Source of the DNA: Acinetobacter sp. B51(2017)
GTDB taxonomy: Bacteria; Pseudomonadota; Gammaproteobacteria; Pseudomonadales; Moraxellaceae
Assembly (NCBI RefSeq): GCF_003711395.1
Contig: NZ_PJRJ01000001.1
Coordinates: 62,001 to 126,000 of the forward strand
DNA length: 64,000 nt
Direction of reading: 5' to 3'
Positions 44,678 to 54,314 of the stretch are shown here, one piece after another. Every line of letters begins with the position of its first letter. Position 1 is the first letter of the stretch. Under the pieces are notes generated by a model. That model searched no databases. It was given only the letters and a program-made list of their open reading frames with translations, and was not told where the DNA came from. Both the position numbers and the translations under genes were made by a program.

Positions 44678-47059
44678 TTAGAAGGTACGACCGATCTCAA
44701 ATTGAATGTTTTTGGTTTCATCACCTGGCTTGTCATTTAACGGGAATGCATAACTGAGTGATAAAGGCCCGATCATGGTAATCCACGTAAAACCTACCCC
44801 TACCGAATAACGCATTTCATTCAGGTCAAATTGATAGTTATCTTTACATAACTTTTGATCACGCGCGTCGTTAGGTACATCACAGGTGGTATCAAAAACT
44901 TGCGCACCTTCAGCAAAGACCACTGGACGCACTTGACTGGTCCAATCTCCTTTAAATGGCAATGGCAACACCAGCTCTGTACCAAATTGTACTAAAGCAT
45001 TACCACCCACTTCTTCGTAATATGGATCTTTGACATCCTCACCTGCTGCCTCTTGATCTGCATCAAACTGGGTGATGTATTTTGGTCCTAAAGTGCTGTT
45101 TTCATAACCACGTACCGAACCATAACCACCGGCATAGAAATGTTTATAAAATGGCAGATCATTACCATAACCTAACTTACCATAGCCACGCAGTACAAAG
45201 TCTTTACCCAGCGGGAAGAAACTTTGTGCTTCATAGGTAATTTTTTGGTATTCCGCATCACCACCCGGTAATGCCACTTCTGCATTAACGCGGTGTAATG
45301 TCCCTTTGGTTGGGAACATCGGACGGTTTAAAGTGTTGTACGACCAACCTAGGTTGAGGTTATAACTTAAGAAGCTATCTGTGCCTTGATCTTCCAAATA
45401 GTCATTAATATAGGTCGATGCGTAAGGCCCCGTGGTGATATCAGTTTGGTCGAGGTTTAAACCAAAACTGATACTTTGGTTTTCATCAATCGGATAACCT
45501 AAAGTTAAGCCACCACCAATACTGTCGGTCACATAGTTGTTAACGTTGTAATCGTCATCCAACTTGGTTTTACGATAGTACATATTATAACCACGACGTA
45601 CACCGTCAATGGTGAAGTACGGGTCAGTCACACTTAAGTTGTAGTAATCTTGAGTTTCTGAGCGCGATAAATCAATCGCGACACTATTACCCGTACCTAA
45701 GAAGTTGGTTTGACTTAAGCCTGCTTGGAAGGTAATACCACCGCTTTGTGAATAACCCACAGCAAGGGTACTGGTGCCTGAATGCTGCTCTTCCACATTG
45801 ACGTTAATGTCGACTTGGTCAGGTACGTTCGGTACGCGAGCCAATTTCATATCAACTGTTTTAAAAAAGCCGGTACGCTCTAAACGAACTTTAGATAAAT
45901 CAATTTTATCTGTGCTGGCTAAAGCACCTTCCATTTGACGCATTTCACGACGTAGTACTTCATCGGCTGTTTTCACATTACCACTAAAGTTAATCCGACG
46001 TACGGTCACTTGTTGACCTGGATTAATGTAGTAGTTTAAGCCGACAGTTTTTGTGTCATTGTCAATTTGTGGTACTACGTTTACTTCGGCAAAGTAATAA
46101 CCCGCATTGCTATACTTACGTTGTAGCAACTGTTTAACCGAGTTCACTTTTTCTTGCGAGTAAGTTTGACCGTCTTTATAGACTTGTAACGCTTTTAATT
46201 CTTCAGGCGTATATAAAGCATCACCTAAGAATTTACTTTCGCCAAACTTAAATTGTTCGCCTTCATTCACAGCCACTTCAATAAAGACATTTTTCTTATC
46301 TTCACTTAAGTTTAAGCTTGAATTGGTGATATCAAAGTTAATATAACCTTTGTTTAAGTATAAAGCGCGCAGTGCTTCTAAGCTGGCCGCCATTTTCTCA
46401 CGCGCATAGCGATCGTTTTTCGACAGAATAGAGTTCCAACCACTCTCTTTGACTGCAAAGGCACGTTTAATATCATCGTCTTTAAAGACAGTGTTGCCAA
46501 TTAAGTTGATATCAACAACTTTGGCAGCCTTACCTTCAACAAATTCTAAGGTCACTGCCACGCGGTTATTCGATTGTGCGGTGGTGATCACTTTTACATC
46601 AGCATCATAACGACCTTGCTGCATGTATTGTTGTTCAAGCTCTGATTCAACCGTCTGTAATAATGATTTTTTAAGCACCTGACCTTCGGCCAAGCCCATT
46701 TTCTTTAAGCCTTCGGTTAAAGCTTCTTTAGGAATGAGTTTATTGCCTTTGAGTTCCACACTTGAAATCAATGGGCGTTCGACCACTTGAAAACCAAGGA
46801 CGTCTTCTAAATGTGCCGTTTTAATGTCATCAAAGTTTTCAGTGGCATATAAAGCACGAATTGCCTCAGCAATTGCAGCATCGTCAACACGTTGTCCCAC
46901 TTGAATCGGCAGTGCGCTATAAACTTGCGCCGGCGTTAAACGTACTAAACCATCGACCTTGATGTCCCGTACTACAAACGCGTCCGCTGCATATACTTGT
47001 GGTACTGCTGCCATAGCACTAACCAGTGCCAAAGGCATAAATAAATATCTGTGCTGCAT
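44678..47059 (-). CDS. bamA: Outer membrane protein assembly factor BamA
   Basis: A 793-residue Omp85 protein that inserts beta-barrels into the outer membrane. A signal peptide (~1-24, ending VYAA) precedes five POTRA domains (~25-425; FVVRDIKVDGLVRLTPAQVY opens POTRA1) and a 16-strand barrel (~450-793). The loop-6 motif is VRGY (GGYGSVRGYENSTLG) and the C-terminus ends in Phe (IGRTF), the assembly signal. Essential gene in Gram-negative bacteria. Confidence 0.97.
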   Translation of the reverse strand: MQHRYLFMPLALVSAMAAVPQVYAADAFVVRDIKVDGLVRLTPAQVYSALPIQVGQRVDDAAIAEAIRALYATENFDDIKTAHLEDVLGFQVVERPLISSVELKGNKLIPKEALTEGLKKMGLAEGQVLKKSLLQTVESELEQQYMQQGRYDADVKVITTAQSNNRVAVTLEFVEGKAAKVVDINLIGNTVFKDDDIKRAFAVKESGWNSILSKNDRYAREKMAASLEALRALYLNKGYINFDITNSSLNLSEDKKNVFIEVAVNEGEQFKFGESKFLGDALYTPEELKALQVYKDGQTYSQEKVNSVKQLLQRKYSNAGYYFAEVNVVPQIDNDTKTVGLNYYINPGQQVTVRRINFSGNVKTADEVLRREMRQMEGALASTDKIDLSKVRLERTGFFKTVDMKLARVPNVPDQVDINVNVEEQHSGTSTLAVGYSQSGGITFQAGLSQTNFLGTGNSVAIDLSRSETQDYYNLSVTDPYFTIDGVRRGYNMYYRKTKLDDDYNVNNYVTDSIGGGLTLGYPIDENQSISFGLNLDQTDITTGPYASTYINDYLEDQGTDSFLSYNLNLGWSYNTLNRPMFPTKGTLHRVNAEVALPGGDAEYQKITYEAQSFFPLGKDFVLRGYGKLGYGNDLPFYKHFYAGGYGSVRGYENSTLGPKYITQFDADQEAAGEDVKDPYYEEVGGNALVQFGTELVLPLPFKGDWTSQVRPVVFAEGAQVFDTTCDVPNDARDQKLCKDNYQFDLNEMRYSVGVGFTWITMIGPLSLSYAFPLNDKPGDETKNIQFEIGRTF

Positions 47060-47099
47060 GCCAGTCTTTTCCGCTGTTAGTTTATTCCATTACGTTTTG

Positions 47100-48452
47100 T
47101 TATAAACGCATAAAGTCATTAAATAATGCCAGAAGCATCATACTTCCGAGCAGTACCATACCAATTTTCAATCCAACTAATTGTATTTGTTCCGAAACAG
47201 GTTTACCTCGAATCAGTTCGATAAAATAATAGACTAAATGCCCGCCATCAAGCATAGGAATAGGTAATAAGTTTAAAATCCCTAAACTCACGCTCATGAG
47301 TGCCATAAAGCCAATAAAGGTTTGCCATCCCATTTCGGCACTTTGACCTGCCACTTTGGCGATGGTGATCGGTCCAGATAAATTATCTAAACCAATTAAA
47401 CCTTTTACCATTTTTACCATAGAATTCAAGATCATACTTGAGATATGTACGGTTTTATCTGCCGCCATACCCAAGGCTTCTATTGGGGTATATTGGATGG
47501 TTTGCTTATATTCTGCTGGGATATTAATTTTTCCAGGATCACTTTGTACACCAAGCATCCCAGTAACACGTCCCATATTGTCACGTTTGCCTTGCGGCAT
47601 CACTTCTAAAATAATAAGTTTATTATCACGTAATACTTCGATTTTTAATAATTTTTCTGGTGATGCTTGTACTTTTTCAACCACAGCATACCAATCGTTC
47701 ATTTTTACGCCATCTATGGCAGTAATTTTATCGCCAACTCGCATCCCTTGACGAATCGCAGCACCATCTTCGGTCAATTTAGACACCACGGCAGGAATCG
47801 TTGGACGGTATGGCAAGAAGCCTAATTCATCAAGAGGAGATTGGCTTTGATCTTTTAAGAAATCTTGAATCGGCAATTGCACAACTTGATCTTGTCCAGC
47901 ACGGTCAATACTTAAAGCAATTTGACCGGTTTCACCGGCACGATCCACCAAGGCAAAGCTAAGTTTTTCCCAATTTGGTGTATTGGTGCCATCAACCGCA
48001 TTGATTTTATCGCCCACCTGCAAGACTTGTGCTGCCGGTGTATTTTCTATGACTTTACCCACACGGGTATTCAGCTGCGTTTGTTCAGGTAAGAATAAAA
48101 CCCAAAACAGCAACACAGCAAAGGCCAAATTGACCAACGGGCCAGCCGCCACAATCGCAATACGTTTCCATGGATGCTGACGGTTAAAGGCTTTGGGTAA
48201 ATCTTCTGCTTTTACATTACCTTCACGCTCATCCAACATTTTGACATAACCACCGAGTGGCAATGCCGACAACTGATATTGAATGCCCGACTTTTTAGAA
48301 GTCCACTTCAATAAGGTTGGGCCAAAACCAATCGAATAGACTAAAACTTTGACACCCAATTTACGTGCCACAAAATAATGACCAAATTCATGAATCGCAA
48401 TTAATGGCCCCAGCAACAAAATTGCCGCCACAATCATAAATAAGGCACTCAT
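47100..48452 (-). CDS. rseP: Site-2 metalloprotease RseP
   Basis: A 450-residue intramembrane zinc protease. Zinc motif AIHEFGHYF (HExxH) lies in helix 1 and the second metal motif NLLPIPMLDGGHL near the C-terminus; two PDZ domains lie between (~115-310). It cleaves anti-sigma factor and leftover signal peptides within the membrane. Length equals E. coli RseP (450). It lies just upstream of bamA. Confidence 0.96.
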   Translation of the reverse strand: MSALFMIVAAILLLGPLIAIHEFGHYFVARKLGVKVLVYSIGFGPTLLKWTSKKSGIQYQLSALPLGGYVKMLDEREGNVKAEDLPKAFNRQHPWKRIAIVAAGPLVNLAFAVLLFWVLFLPEQTQLNTRVGKVIENTPAAQVLQVGDKINAVDGTNTPNWEKLSFALVDRAGETGQIALSIDRAGQDQVVQLPIQDFLKDQSQSPLDELGFLPYRPTIPAVVSKLTEDGAAIRQGMRVGDKITAIDGVKMNDWYAVVEKVQASPEKLLKIEVLRDNKLIILEVMPQGKRDNMGRVTGMLGVQSDPGKINIPAEYKQTIQYTPIEALGMAADKTVHISSMILNSMVKMVKGLIGLDNLSGPITIAKVAGQSAEMGWQTFIGFMALMSVSLGILNLLPIPMLDGGHLVYYFIELIRGKPVSEQIQLVGLKIGMVLLGSMMLLALFNDFMRL

Positions 48453-48455
48453 GTT

Positions 48456-49649
48456 TTAGCTTCCTGTTCGAATATAGTCAGATGCAATCTCGCGTGCTTG
48501 TTGATCTGCCGCCAAGATGGCCTCAAGGCTGTTGGCCTGTGCGTGCGCCATTGTAGTTAAACTCTGCTCAACCACTTGTGGAATTTGTGTAAAGCCAATT
48601 TGACCTTGCAAGAATGCTGCCACTGCTACTTCATTGGCAGCATTTAAAATAGTCGGTGCAGTTCCGCCAGCTTGCATGGCTTGACGTGCGAGTTTTAAAG
48701 CAGGAAAACGTGTCACATCCGGTGCTTGGAAATTCAATTGCTGATTGATAAATAAATCGAGCGGCGGCACATGCGTGGTTAAACGCTCAGGCCATGCCAA
48801 AGCATGTGCAATTGGGGTGCACATATCTGGATTACCCATTTGCGCTAAGGTCGAGCCATCGACATATTGCACCATCGAATGAATAATACTTTCTGGATGC
48901 ACGACCACGGTGATGTAATCTTCTGAAACTGCAAATAAATGACAGGCTTCAATCAGCTCTAAGCCTTTATTCATTAACGTTGCCGAGTCAACAGAGATTT
49001 TTTGCCCCATTGACCAATTGGGATGCTTACAGGCTTGCGCAGGCGTCACCGTTTTTAGCTGTTCTAAGCTGTGATTTAAAAATGGCCCACCTGAGGCGGT
49101 AAGTAAAATTTGCTGCACTCCCAATTTCGGTTTACCGTGACGTTCAGCATCTAAATAATCACTCGGTAAACATTGGAAAATAGCGTTATGCTCAGAATCT
49201 ACAGGTAATAATAATGCACCATGCTCACGCGCAGCCTGCATCATAATGTCACCCGACATCACTAAAGCTTCTTTATTGGCAAGTAATACACGTTTACCGG
49301 CTTTAACTGCAGCCAGCGTTGGTAACAGCCCTGCCGCACCCACAATCGCGGCCATCACTACATCTACGCTTGGATGCTTGGCAACAGCAATTAAACCAGC
49401 TTCACCACTTAGAATTTCAATATGTGATAAGCCTGCAGCTTTGAGTTTTTGTGCCAACTCATCGACTTTATACTGCGGCACAACAGCAACTTTGGGCTGA
49501 TACTGTTTACAAATGTCAATTAATGCATCGATACGGCTATGTGCCGTGACTGCAAACACCGAGTATTGTTCAGGATGTTGTTGTAAAATTTTTAAGGTAC
49601 TTTGACCAATGGAACCTGTAACACCTAAGATACAAACAGCTTGTGACAT
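48456..49649 (-). CDS. dxr: 1-deoxy-D-xylulose 5-phosphate reductoisomerase
   Basis: A 397-residue NADPH enzyme making 2-C-methyl-D-erythritol 4-phosphate, the committed step of the MEP isoprenoid pathway. Motifs: ILGVTGSIGQSTLKIL (NADPH), LANKEALVMSG, LLPVDSEHNAIFQ (metal and substrate), ASGGPF and VDSATLMNKGLELIEA. Length matches E. coli (398). The product feeds undecaprenyl and ubiquinone synthesis, linking it with uppS nearby. Confidence 0.97.
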   Translation of the reverse strand: MSQAVCILGVTGSIGQSTLKILQQHPEQYSVFAVTAHSRIDALIDICKQYQPKVAVVPQYKVDELAQKLKAAGLSHIEILSGEAGLIAVAKHPSVDVVMAAIVGAAGLLPTLAAVKAGKRVLLANKEALVMSGDIMMQAAREHGALLLPVDSEHNAIFQCLPSDYLDAERHGKPKLGVQQILLTASGGPFLNHSLEQLKTVTPAQACKHPNWSMGQKISVDSATLMNKGLELIEACHLFAVSEDYITVVVHPESIIHSMVQYVDGSTLAQMGNPDMCTPIAHALAWPERLTTHVPPLDLFINQQLNFQAPDVTRFPALKLARQAMQAGGTAPTILNAANEVAVAAFLQGQIGFTQIPQVVEQSLTTMAHAQANSLEAILAADQQAREIASDYIRTGS

Positions 49650-50477
49650 TTATAAATCTACGCCAATTAATTTGAATACATACATCCCTGCGGCAAAGAT
49701 AGGTGCAGCAGCAAGGAGTGAGTCAATACGATCAAGTACCCCACCATGACCTGGTAGAATACGACCTGAATCTTTAATGCCAGCACGACGCTTAATCATC
49801 GATTCAAATAAATCGCCCAGCACCGAACTAAACACCGTAACCACAGATAGCCCTAAAAATAGAATATGTTGACTGAGGCTCAGGTCTAAATACACCACCT
49901 CAACCACCACCACGATCAGCATGGCTGTGATCACTCCGCCATATAAACCCTCTAAGGATTTATTTGGACTCACCGAAGGTGCCAGTTTATTTTTGCCAAG
50001 CTTACGCCCTACAAAATAAGCTCCACTGTCTGCACCCCAGACCAATAAGAACAGGTACATCAACCACCACGGAGAACTGCTCCACAGGCTAAAGATGGCG
50101 GTAATTGCCGCAGCGACCAGCACGACACCAATGACTTTCAAACTTGGGTTATACCATGCATCATAATCTGGGTAAGATTTGACCCAGTAAATACTTAAGC
50201 ACCACGACAAAATCGAAGCAGACCAAAGTAAAATAACAATATCGTTAAAATAAAGTGCTAAAGCAGAGAGTGCTGCAGTTAAAATGCCATATCCATAGGC
50301 CAAAGGTGTGTTGATCAAACGATCGGCTGTTTTTGGAATGAGTTTATACCACTCATAGCCTGCCACCCCCGCAGCAATCGTCATTAAGGCTAACATTGGA
50401 TATGGTGAAGTTGTCGCAAACATGCAGCAAAGTACAATTGCGACCAATACCAATGCGGTAATGATCCGCTCTAACAT
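49650..50477 (-). CDS. cdsA: Phosphatidate cytidylyltransferase
   Basis: A 275-residue inner-membrane enzyme that makes CDP-diacylglycerol from phosphatidate and CTP. About seven to eight hydrophobic helices are visible, and the C-terminal signature SVLGDLFESMIKRRAGIKDS followed by LPGHGGVLDRIDSLL is diagnostic for CDP-DAG synthases. The gene is adjacent to dxr and uppS without gaps, the common bacterial order uppS-cdsA-dxr-rseP. Confidence 0.96.
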   Translation of the reverse strand: MLERIITALVLVAIVLCCMFATTSPYPMLALMTIAAGVAGYEWYKLIPKTADRLINTPLAYGYGILTAALSALALYFNDIVILLWSASILSWCLSIYWVKSYPDYDAWYNPSLKVIGVVLVAAAITAIFSLWSSSPWWLMYLFLLVWGADSGAYFVGRKLGKNKLAPSVSPNKSLEGLYGGVITAMLIVVVVEVVYLDLSLSQHILFLGLSVVTVFSSVLGDLFESMIKRRAGIKDSGRILPGHGGVLDRIDSLLAAAPIFAAGMYVFKLIGVDL

Positions 50478-50480
50478 TGA

Positions 50481-51230
50481 TTAATTCTCATTTTTCTCTT
50501 GTTGGATTTGCTCAGAAGTCTTACCAAAACGACGTTCGCGTCCTGCAAACACGTTAAACGCATCTTCTACCTCTTCCACTGTAAACTCAGGCCAAAGTGT
50601 CTGAGTAAAATACAATTCTGCATAGGCGGCTTGCCAAAGCAAGAAATTAGATAATCGAAAATCTCCCCCAGTACGGATCAAAAGATCCACAGGTGGTAAA
50701 TCTGACATACTAATATAATTGGCAAAACATTCGGTATTAATGTCATCTACAGCCAATTTATTGGCTACAACATCAGCAGCGAGTTGTTTTGCAGCTTGTG
50801 CCATATCCCACATACCACCGTAACTGACTGCAATACACAGTGTCATTTCAGTGAACTTAGCAGTCCTTTGTTCTGCATGCAACATTAACTCACGTAAATG
50901 TGGCGAAAGACGCGAACGATCTCCAATAAAACGTAAAGAAATTTCAAATCTTTCCATACGTGGAATTTGTTCGTGAATCGTGTCTTCAAGCAGTTTCATC
51001 AGCAAGTCAACTTCAAATTGCGGACGATTCCAATTTTCGCTTGAAAAAGCAAAGACTGTTAAAGCACGAATTTTTTCTTGACGGCAATATTCGACAATCG
51101 GATCGAGAACAGTTTTCCCTTCACGATGGCCATCGCCTTTTTGCATCTGATTTTTTTTGGCAAAACGATTGTTGCCATCCATAATGATGGCAACATGTTT
51201 CGGAAGATGTGTGATGTCTTCAGCGGTCAT
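50481..51230 (-). CDS. uppS: Undecaprenyl diphosphate synthase
   Basis: A 249-residue cis-prenyltransferase that builds the C55 carrier for peptidoglycan and O-antigen by adding isopentenyl units to farnesyl diphosphate. Motifs: HVAIIMDGNNRFAKK (diphosphate-binding Asp; the more usual form is MDGNGRWA), FAFSSENWNRP, and the C-terminal LLIRTGGDFRLSNFLLWQ. Length is close to E. coli UppS (253). Confidence 0.96.
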   Translation of the reverse strand: MTAEDITHLPKHVAIIMDGNNRFAKKNQMQKGDGHREGKTVLDPIVEYCRQEKIRALTVFAFSSENWNRPQFEVDLLMKLLEDTIHEQIPRMERFEISLRFIGDRSRLSPHLRELMLHAEQRTAKFTEMTLCIAVSYGGMWDMAQAAKQLAADVVANKLAVDDINTECFANYISMSDLPPVDLLIRTGGDFRLSNFLLWQAAYAELYFTQTLWPEFTVEEVEDAFNVFAGRERRFGKTSEQIQQEKNEN

Positions 51231-51233
51231 TGA

Positions 51234-51788
51234 TTAGACCTTCATCAATTCAGCTTCTTTCGCAGCTAAACGCTTGTCTACTTCTGCAATGTGTTTGTCA
51301 GTGATTTTTTGGATATCATCACTTGCACGACGCTCATCATCTTCAGAAATTTCTTTTTCTTTTAATAATGCTTTGATATCGCCTAATACGTCACGACGGA
51401 TGTTACGAATCGCAACTTTAGCGTTTTCAGCTTCTGAACGTGCCACTTTTTGCATGTCTTTACGTGTTTCTTCAGTCAATGCTGCCATCGGTACACGAAT
51501 TGCATCAGCAGTGATTGGGTTAAGACCTAAATCAGATTCACGGATTGCTTTATCAATAGCAGATACCATTGAACGTTCAAATGGTTGTACTAATAAAGTA
51601 CGTGAATCTTCAACACCGACGTTCGCCACTTGGTTTAAAGGCACGTCAGAACCGTAATAAGGTACCATCACACCATTTAAAATCGATGGATGTGCACGAC
51701 CAGTACGGACTTTGTTAAAACCTTGTTCTAAAGATTCCAAAGACTTCTGCATACGAACTTCAGCGTCTTTTTTAAGATCGTTAATCAT
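51234..51788 (-). CDS. frr: Ribosome recycling factor
   Basis: A 184-residue RRF that, with EF-G, splits the post-termination ribosome. The pattern is unmistakable: [58 protein letters not shown] and the C-terminal [21 protein letters not shown]. Length matches the family (185). It lies 62 bases after pyrH, and uppS follows after 3 bases. Confidence 0.97.
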   Translation of the reverse strand: MINDLKKDAEVRMQKSLESLEQGFNKVRTGRAHPSILNGVMVPYYGSDVPLNQVANVGVEDSRTLLVQPFERSMVSAIDKAIRESDLGLNPITADAIRVPMAALTEETRKDMQKVARSEAENAKVAIRNIRRDVLGDIKALLKEKEISEDDERRASDDIQKITDKHIAEVDKRLAAKEAELMKV

Positions 51789-51850
51789 ATGATCTTCCTT
51801 AGTTAATTCTAAATTAAAGAGTAGTATAAAGTGCTTTCATGCACACGTCA

Positions 51851-52582
51851 TTAATTGGTAACGTGTGTGCCTTCTTTCTCGCCCATCACCACAGACAATA
51901 AAGCACCTGATTTATTCATATCAAATACTTGTAGAGGTACATTGTGGTCACGGCATAAGCAAATTGCGGTTAAATCCATTACACCGAGTTTTTCATCTAA
52001 CACTTGGTCAAATGTTAAGGTGTCATATTTCACTGCATCTTCGTGTTTGCTTGGATCTTTATTGTATACGCCATCTACTTTAGTGGCTTTTAAAATCAAA
52101 TTCGCTTCAATTTCGATACCACGTAAGCATGCTGCGGTATCTGTGGTAAAGAATGGATTACCTGTACCTGCGACAAATACGCACACTTCGCCTTGGGTTA
52201 AATGACGAATTGCATCACGGCTTGAGTATGACTCAACTACTGTGCCAATCGGTAAAGCTGACATTAAACGGGTTTTAATGTTACGACGCACCAAGGCATC
52301 ACGCATCGCTAAACCGTTCATAACAGTTGCCAGCATGCCCATTTGATCGCCTGTTACACGGCCCACTAAACCGTCTTTTTGTAATTGGCTACCGCGGTAT
52401 AAGTTACCACCACCGACAACAATACCCACTTGTACGCCTAAACCTACAAGGTGTGCAATCGCAAGAGACATTTGATCAAGCACTTGTGCATCAATCCCCA
52501 TGTCTTTGTTGCCCGCTAATGCTTCACCTGAAAGTTTTAGCAAAATACGGCCATAACGTGGATTTTTAGAATCAGTTACCAT
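51851..52582 (-). CDS. pyrH: UMP kinase PyrH
   Basis: A 243-residue amino-acid-kinase-fold enzyme that phosphorylates UMP to UDP. Motifs: [65 protein letters not shown] and [18 protein letters not shown]. The ATG at 52582 follows TTTGGAGTTTATTAAC; an in-frame start at 52603 is less likely. rpsB-tsf, often found upstream, are replaced here by rimO. Confidence 0.96.
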   Translation of the reverse strand: MVTDSKNPRYGRILLKLSGEALAGNKDMGIDAQVLDQMSLAIAHLVGLGVQVGIVVGGGNLYRGSQLQKDGLVGRVTGDQMGMLATVMNGLAMRDALVRRNIKTRLMSALPIGTVVESYSSRDAIRHLTQGEVCVFVAGTGNPFFTTDTAACLRGIEIEANLILKATKVDGVYNKDPSKHEDAVKYDTLTFDQVLDEKLGVMDLTAICLCRDHNVPLQVFDMNKSGALLSVVMGEKEGTHVTN

Positions 52583-52621
52583 GTTAATAAACTCCAAACT
52601 CAATCTTGTTATCGGTATCGG

Positions 52622-53962
52622 TTAGGCTTTAATACGAATCAGTTTCGCATATAAGTCATATTCATCAGCGTCGGTGATTTCTACTTCAAGGAGATCGCCT
52701 GCTTTAATTAAGCTCTTATCGATATCTTCGACAAAAACGTTACCGTCAATTTCTGGTGCATCCGCATATGAGCGTGCCACAGCCACTGGGAACTCGTCTT
52801 CTAAGTCATCCACCAGCACGGTCATAGTTTGACCAATACGCTTTTGCAATTTTGCCGCAGAGATTTCTTGCTGTACTTGCATAAAACGCTCATAGCGCTC
52901 TTGCTTAATCTCTTCTGGCACATGATCTGGTAAGTCGTTAGCGGTTGCACCTTCAACTGGTGAATAGGTGAAGCAACCCACACGATCTAAATCAGCTTCT
53001 TTAAGCCAATCGAGTAACATTTGGAAATCTTCTTCAGTTTCGCCGGGGAAGCCCACCACAAAGGTTGAACGAATGACAAGATCAGGACATTTCTCACGCC
53101 ATACTTTTAAACGCTCTAGGGTATTTTCGCTGTGTGCAGGACGCTTCATCAGCTTTAAGATGCGCGGACTGGCGTGTTGGAATGGAATGTCTAAATATGG
53201 CAAAATTTTGCCTTGTGCCATTAAGTCAATCACCGCATCCACATGTGGATATGGATAAACATAATGTAAACGTACCCAAATACCGAGTTGACCTAATGCT
53301 TCACACATGTCAAAGAATTTGGTTTTGACTGGTTGACCGTTCCAGAAATCCAGTTTGTATTTGGTGTCAACACCGTATGCAGAAGTGTCTTGGGAGATGA
53401 CTAAAACTTCTTTTACACCGGCATTTTTTAATGCTTGTGCTTCTGACAGCACCGAACCTACAGGACGAGAGACTAAATCGCCACGCATGCTTGGGATAAT
53501 ACAGAAAGTACAACGGTGGTTACAACCTTCTGAAATTTTTAAATAAGCATAATGTTTTGGCGTTAAACGAATACCTTGTTCAGGCACTAAGTCAATAAAT
53601 GGATTGTGTTTTGGCGGTTCAGGCACGTACTCGTGTACCGCATCCATGACTTCTTCATAAGCAGCTGCGCCAGTGACTTTCAAGACATTGGGGTGCATTT
53701 GACGAATTTTGTCTTCGTCTTTACCCAAACAACCTGTTACGATCACACGACCATTTGCGCTCATGGCTTCGCCAATTGCGTCTAAAGACTCTTGTACTGC
53801 AGATTCAATAAAACCACAGGTATTAACAACGACTAAATCAGCACCGTCATAATCTGATGCTACATCATAACCTTCAGTCTTTAACTGAGTTAGAATTCGT
53901 TCAGAATCGACCAATGCCTTAGGACAACCTAAAGAAACAAAACCGACTTTGGGGGATTTCAT
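52622..53962 (-). CDS. rimO: Ribosomal protein S12 methylthiotransferase RimO
   Basis: A 446-residue radical-SAM enzyme that methylthiolates Asp88 of ribosomal protein S12. In order: the MTTase N-terminal domain with an auxiliary 4Fe-4S site ([35 protein letters not shown]), the radical-[18 protein letters not shown] motif (CxxxCxxC), and a C-terminal TRAM domain. The ATG at 53962 with GGAG 9 bases before it is preferred to a GTG at 53977. Adjacent to pyrH by 39 bases. Confidence 0.96.
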   Translation of the reverse strand: MKSPKVGFVSLGCPKALVDSERILTQLKTEGYDVASDYDGADLVVVNTCGFIESAVQESLDAIGEAMSANGRVIVTGCLGKDEDKIRQMHPNVLKVTGAAAYEEVMDAVHEYVPEPPKHNPFIDLVPEQGIRLTPKHYAYLKISEGCNHRCTFCIIPSMRGDLVSRPVGSVLSEAQALKNAGVKEVLVISQDTSAYGVDTKYKLDFWNGQPVKTKFFDMCEALGQLGIWVRLHYVYPYPHVDAVIDLMAQGKILPYLDIPFQHASPRILKLMKRPAHSENTLERLKVWREKCPDLVIRSTFVVGFPGETEEDFQMLLDWLKEADLDRVGCFTYSPVEGATANDLPDHVPEEIKQERYERFMQVQQEISAAKLQKRIGQTMTVLVDDLEDEFPVAVARSYADAPEIDGNVFVEDIDKSLIKAGDLLEVEITDADEYDLYAKLIRIKA

Positions 53963-54043
53963 GAATCTGCGCTCCACTAGAATGGGCGTATTGTATGTCT
54001 TTTCTGTCTATAAAAATAGTTGCTTAGGCCACTCTTTGCATAA

Positions 54044-54102
54044 TGCACCAAAATACAACCATAATTTAAGCAATATAAACATCAATGCACCATTTTGGTT
54101 CA
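54044..54102 (+). promoter_or_regulatory. NtrC-binding sites upstream of ntrBC
   Basis: TGCACCA-TTT-TGGTTCA (54086-54102) matches the NtrC consensus TGCACCA-N3-TGGTGCA at all but one informative base. A half site TGCACCA lies at 54044-54050, 42 bases upstream, i.e. four helical turns on the same DNA face. The main site lies about 130 bases before the sigma-54-type promoter at 54209, the usual enhancer distance. Confidence 0.7.
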
Positions 54103-54208
54103 AAAATACTTTACTGTCCCCCATGAATTGGGTATACCTTTTTTATTTCAGAACAATTTAAGCGCAGCACCCTATTTAAAACTGACCAATTTGCAGCATT
54201 TTTCCAAG

Positions 54209-54226
54209 TTGGCGTATATCTTGCTT
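54209..54226 (+). promoter_or_regulatory. Sigma-54-type promoter of ntrBC
   Basis: TTGGCGTATATCTTGCTT has GG (54211-54212) and GC (54223-54224) exactly 10 bases apart, the -24/-12 spacing for sigma-54, with the TTGGC and TTGCT parts kept; the middle ACG differs. Transcription would begin about 54236, 79 bases before the ntrB start. Confidence 0.6.
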
Positions 54227-54314
54227 AAATTGCCTCAATTCAGAACTTTTATATCAAGATGACGGGCTTTATGACGCTGCCGCTGCGCTATTTTAATACA
54301 GGACGTTACCAATA

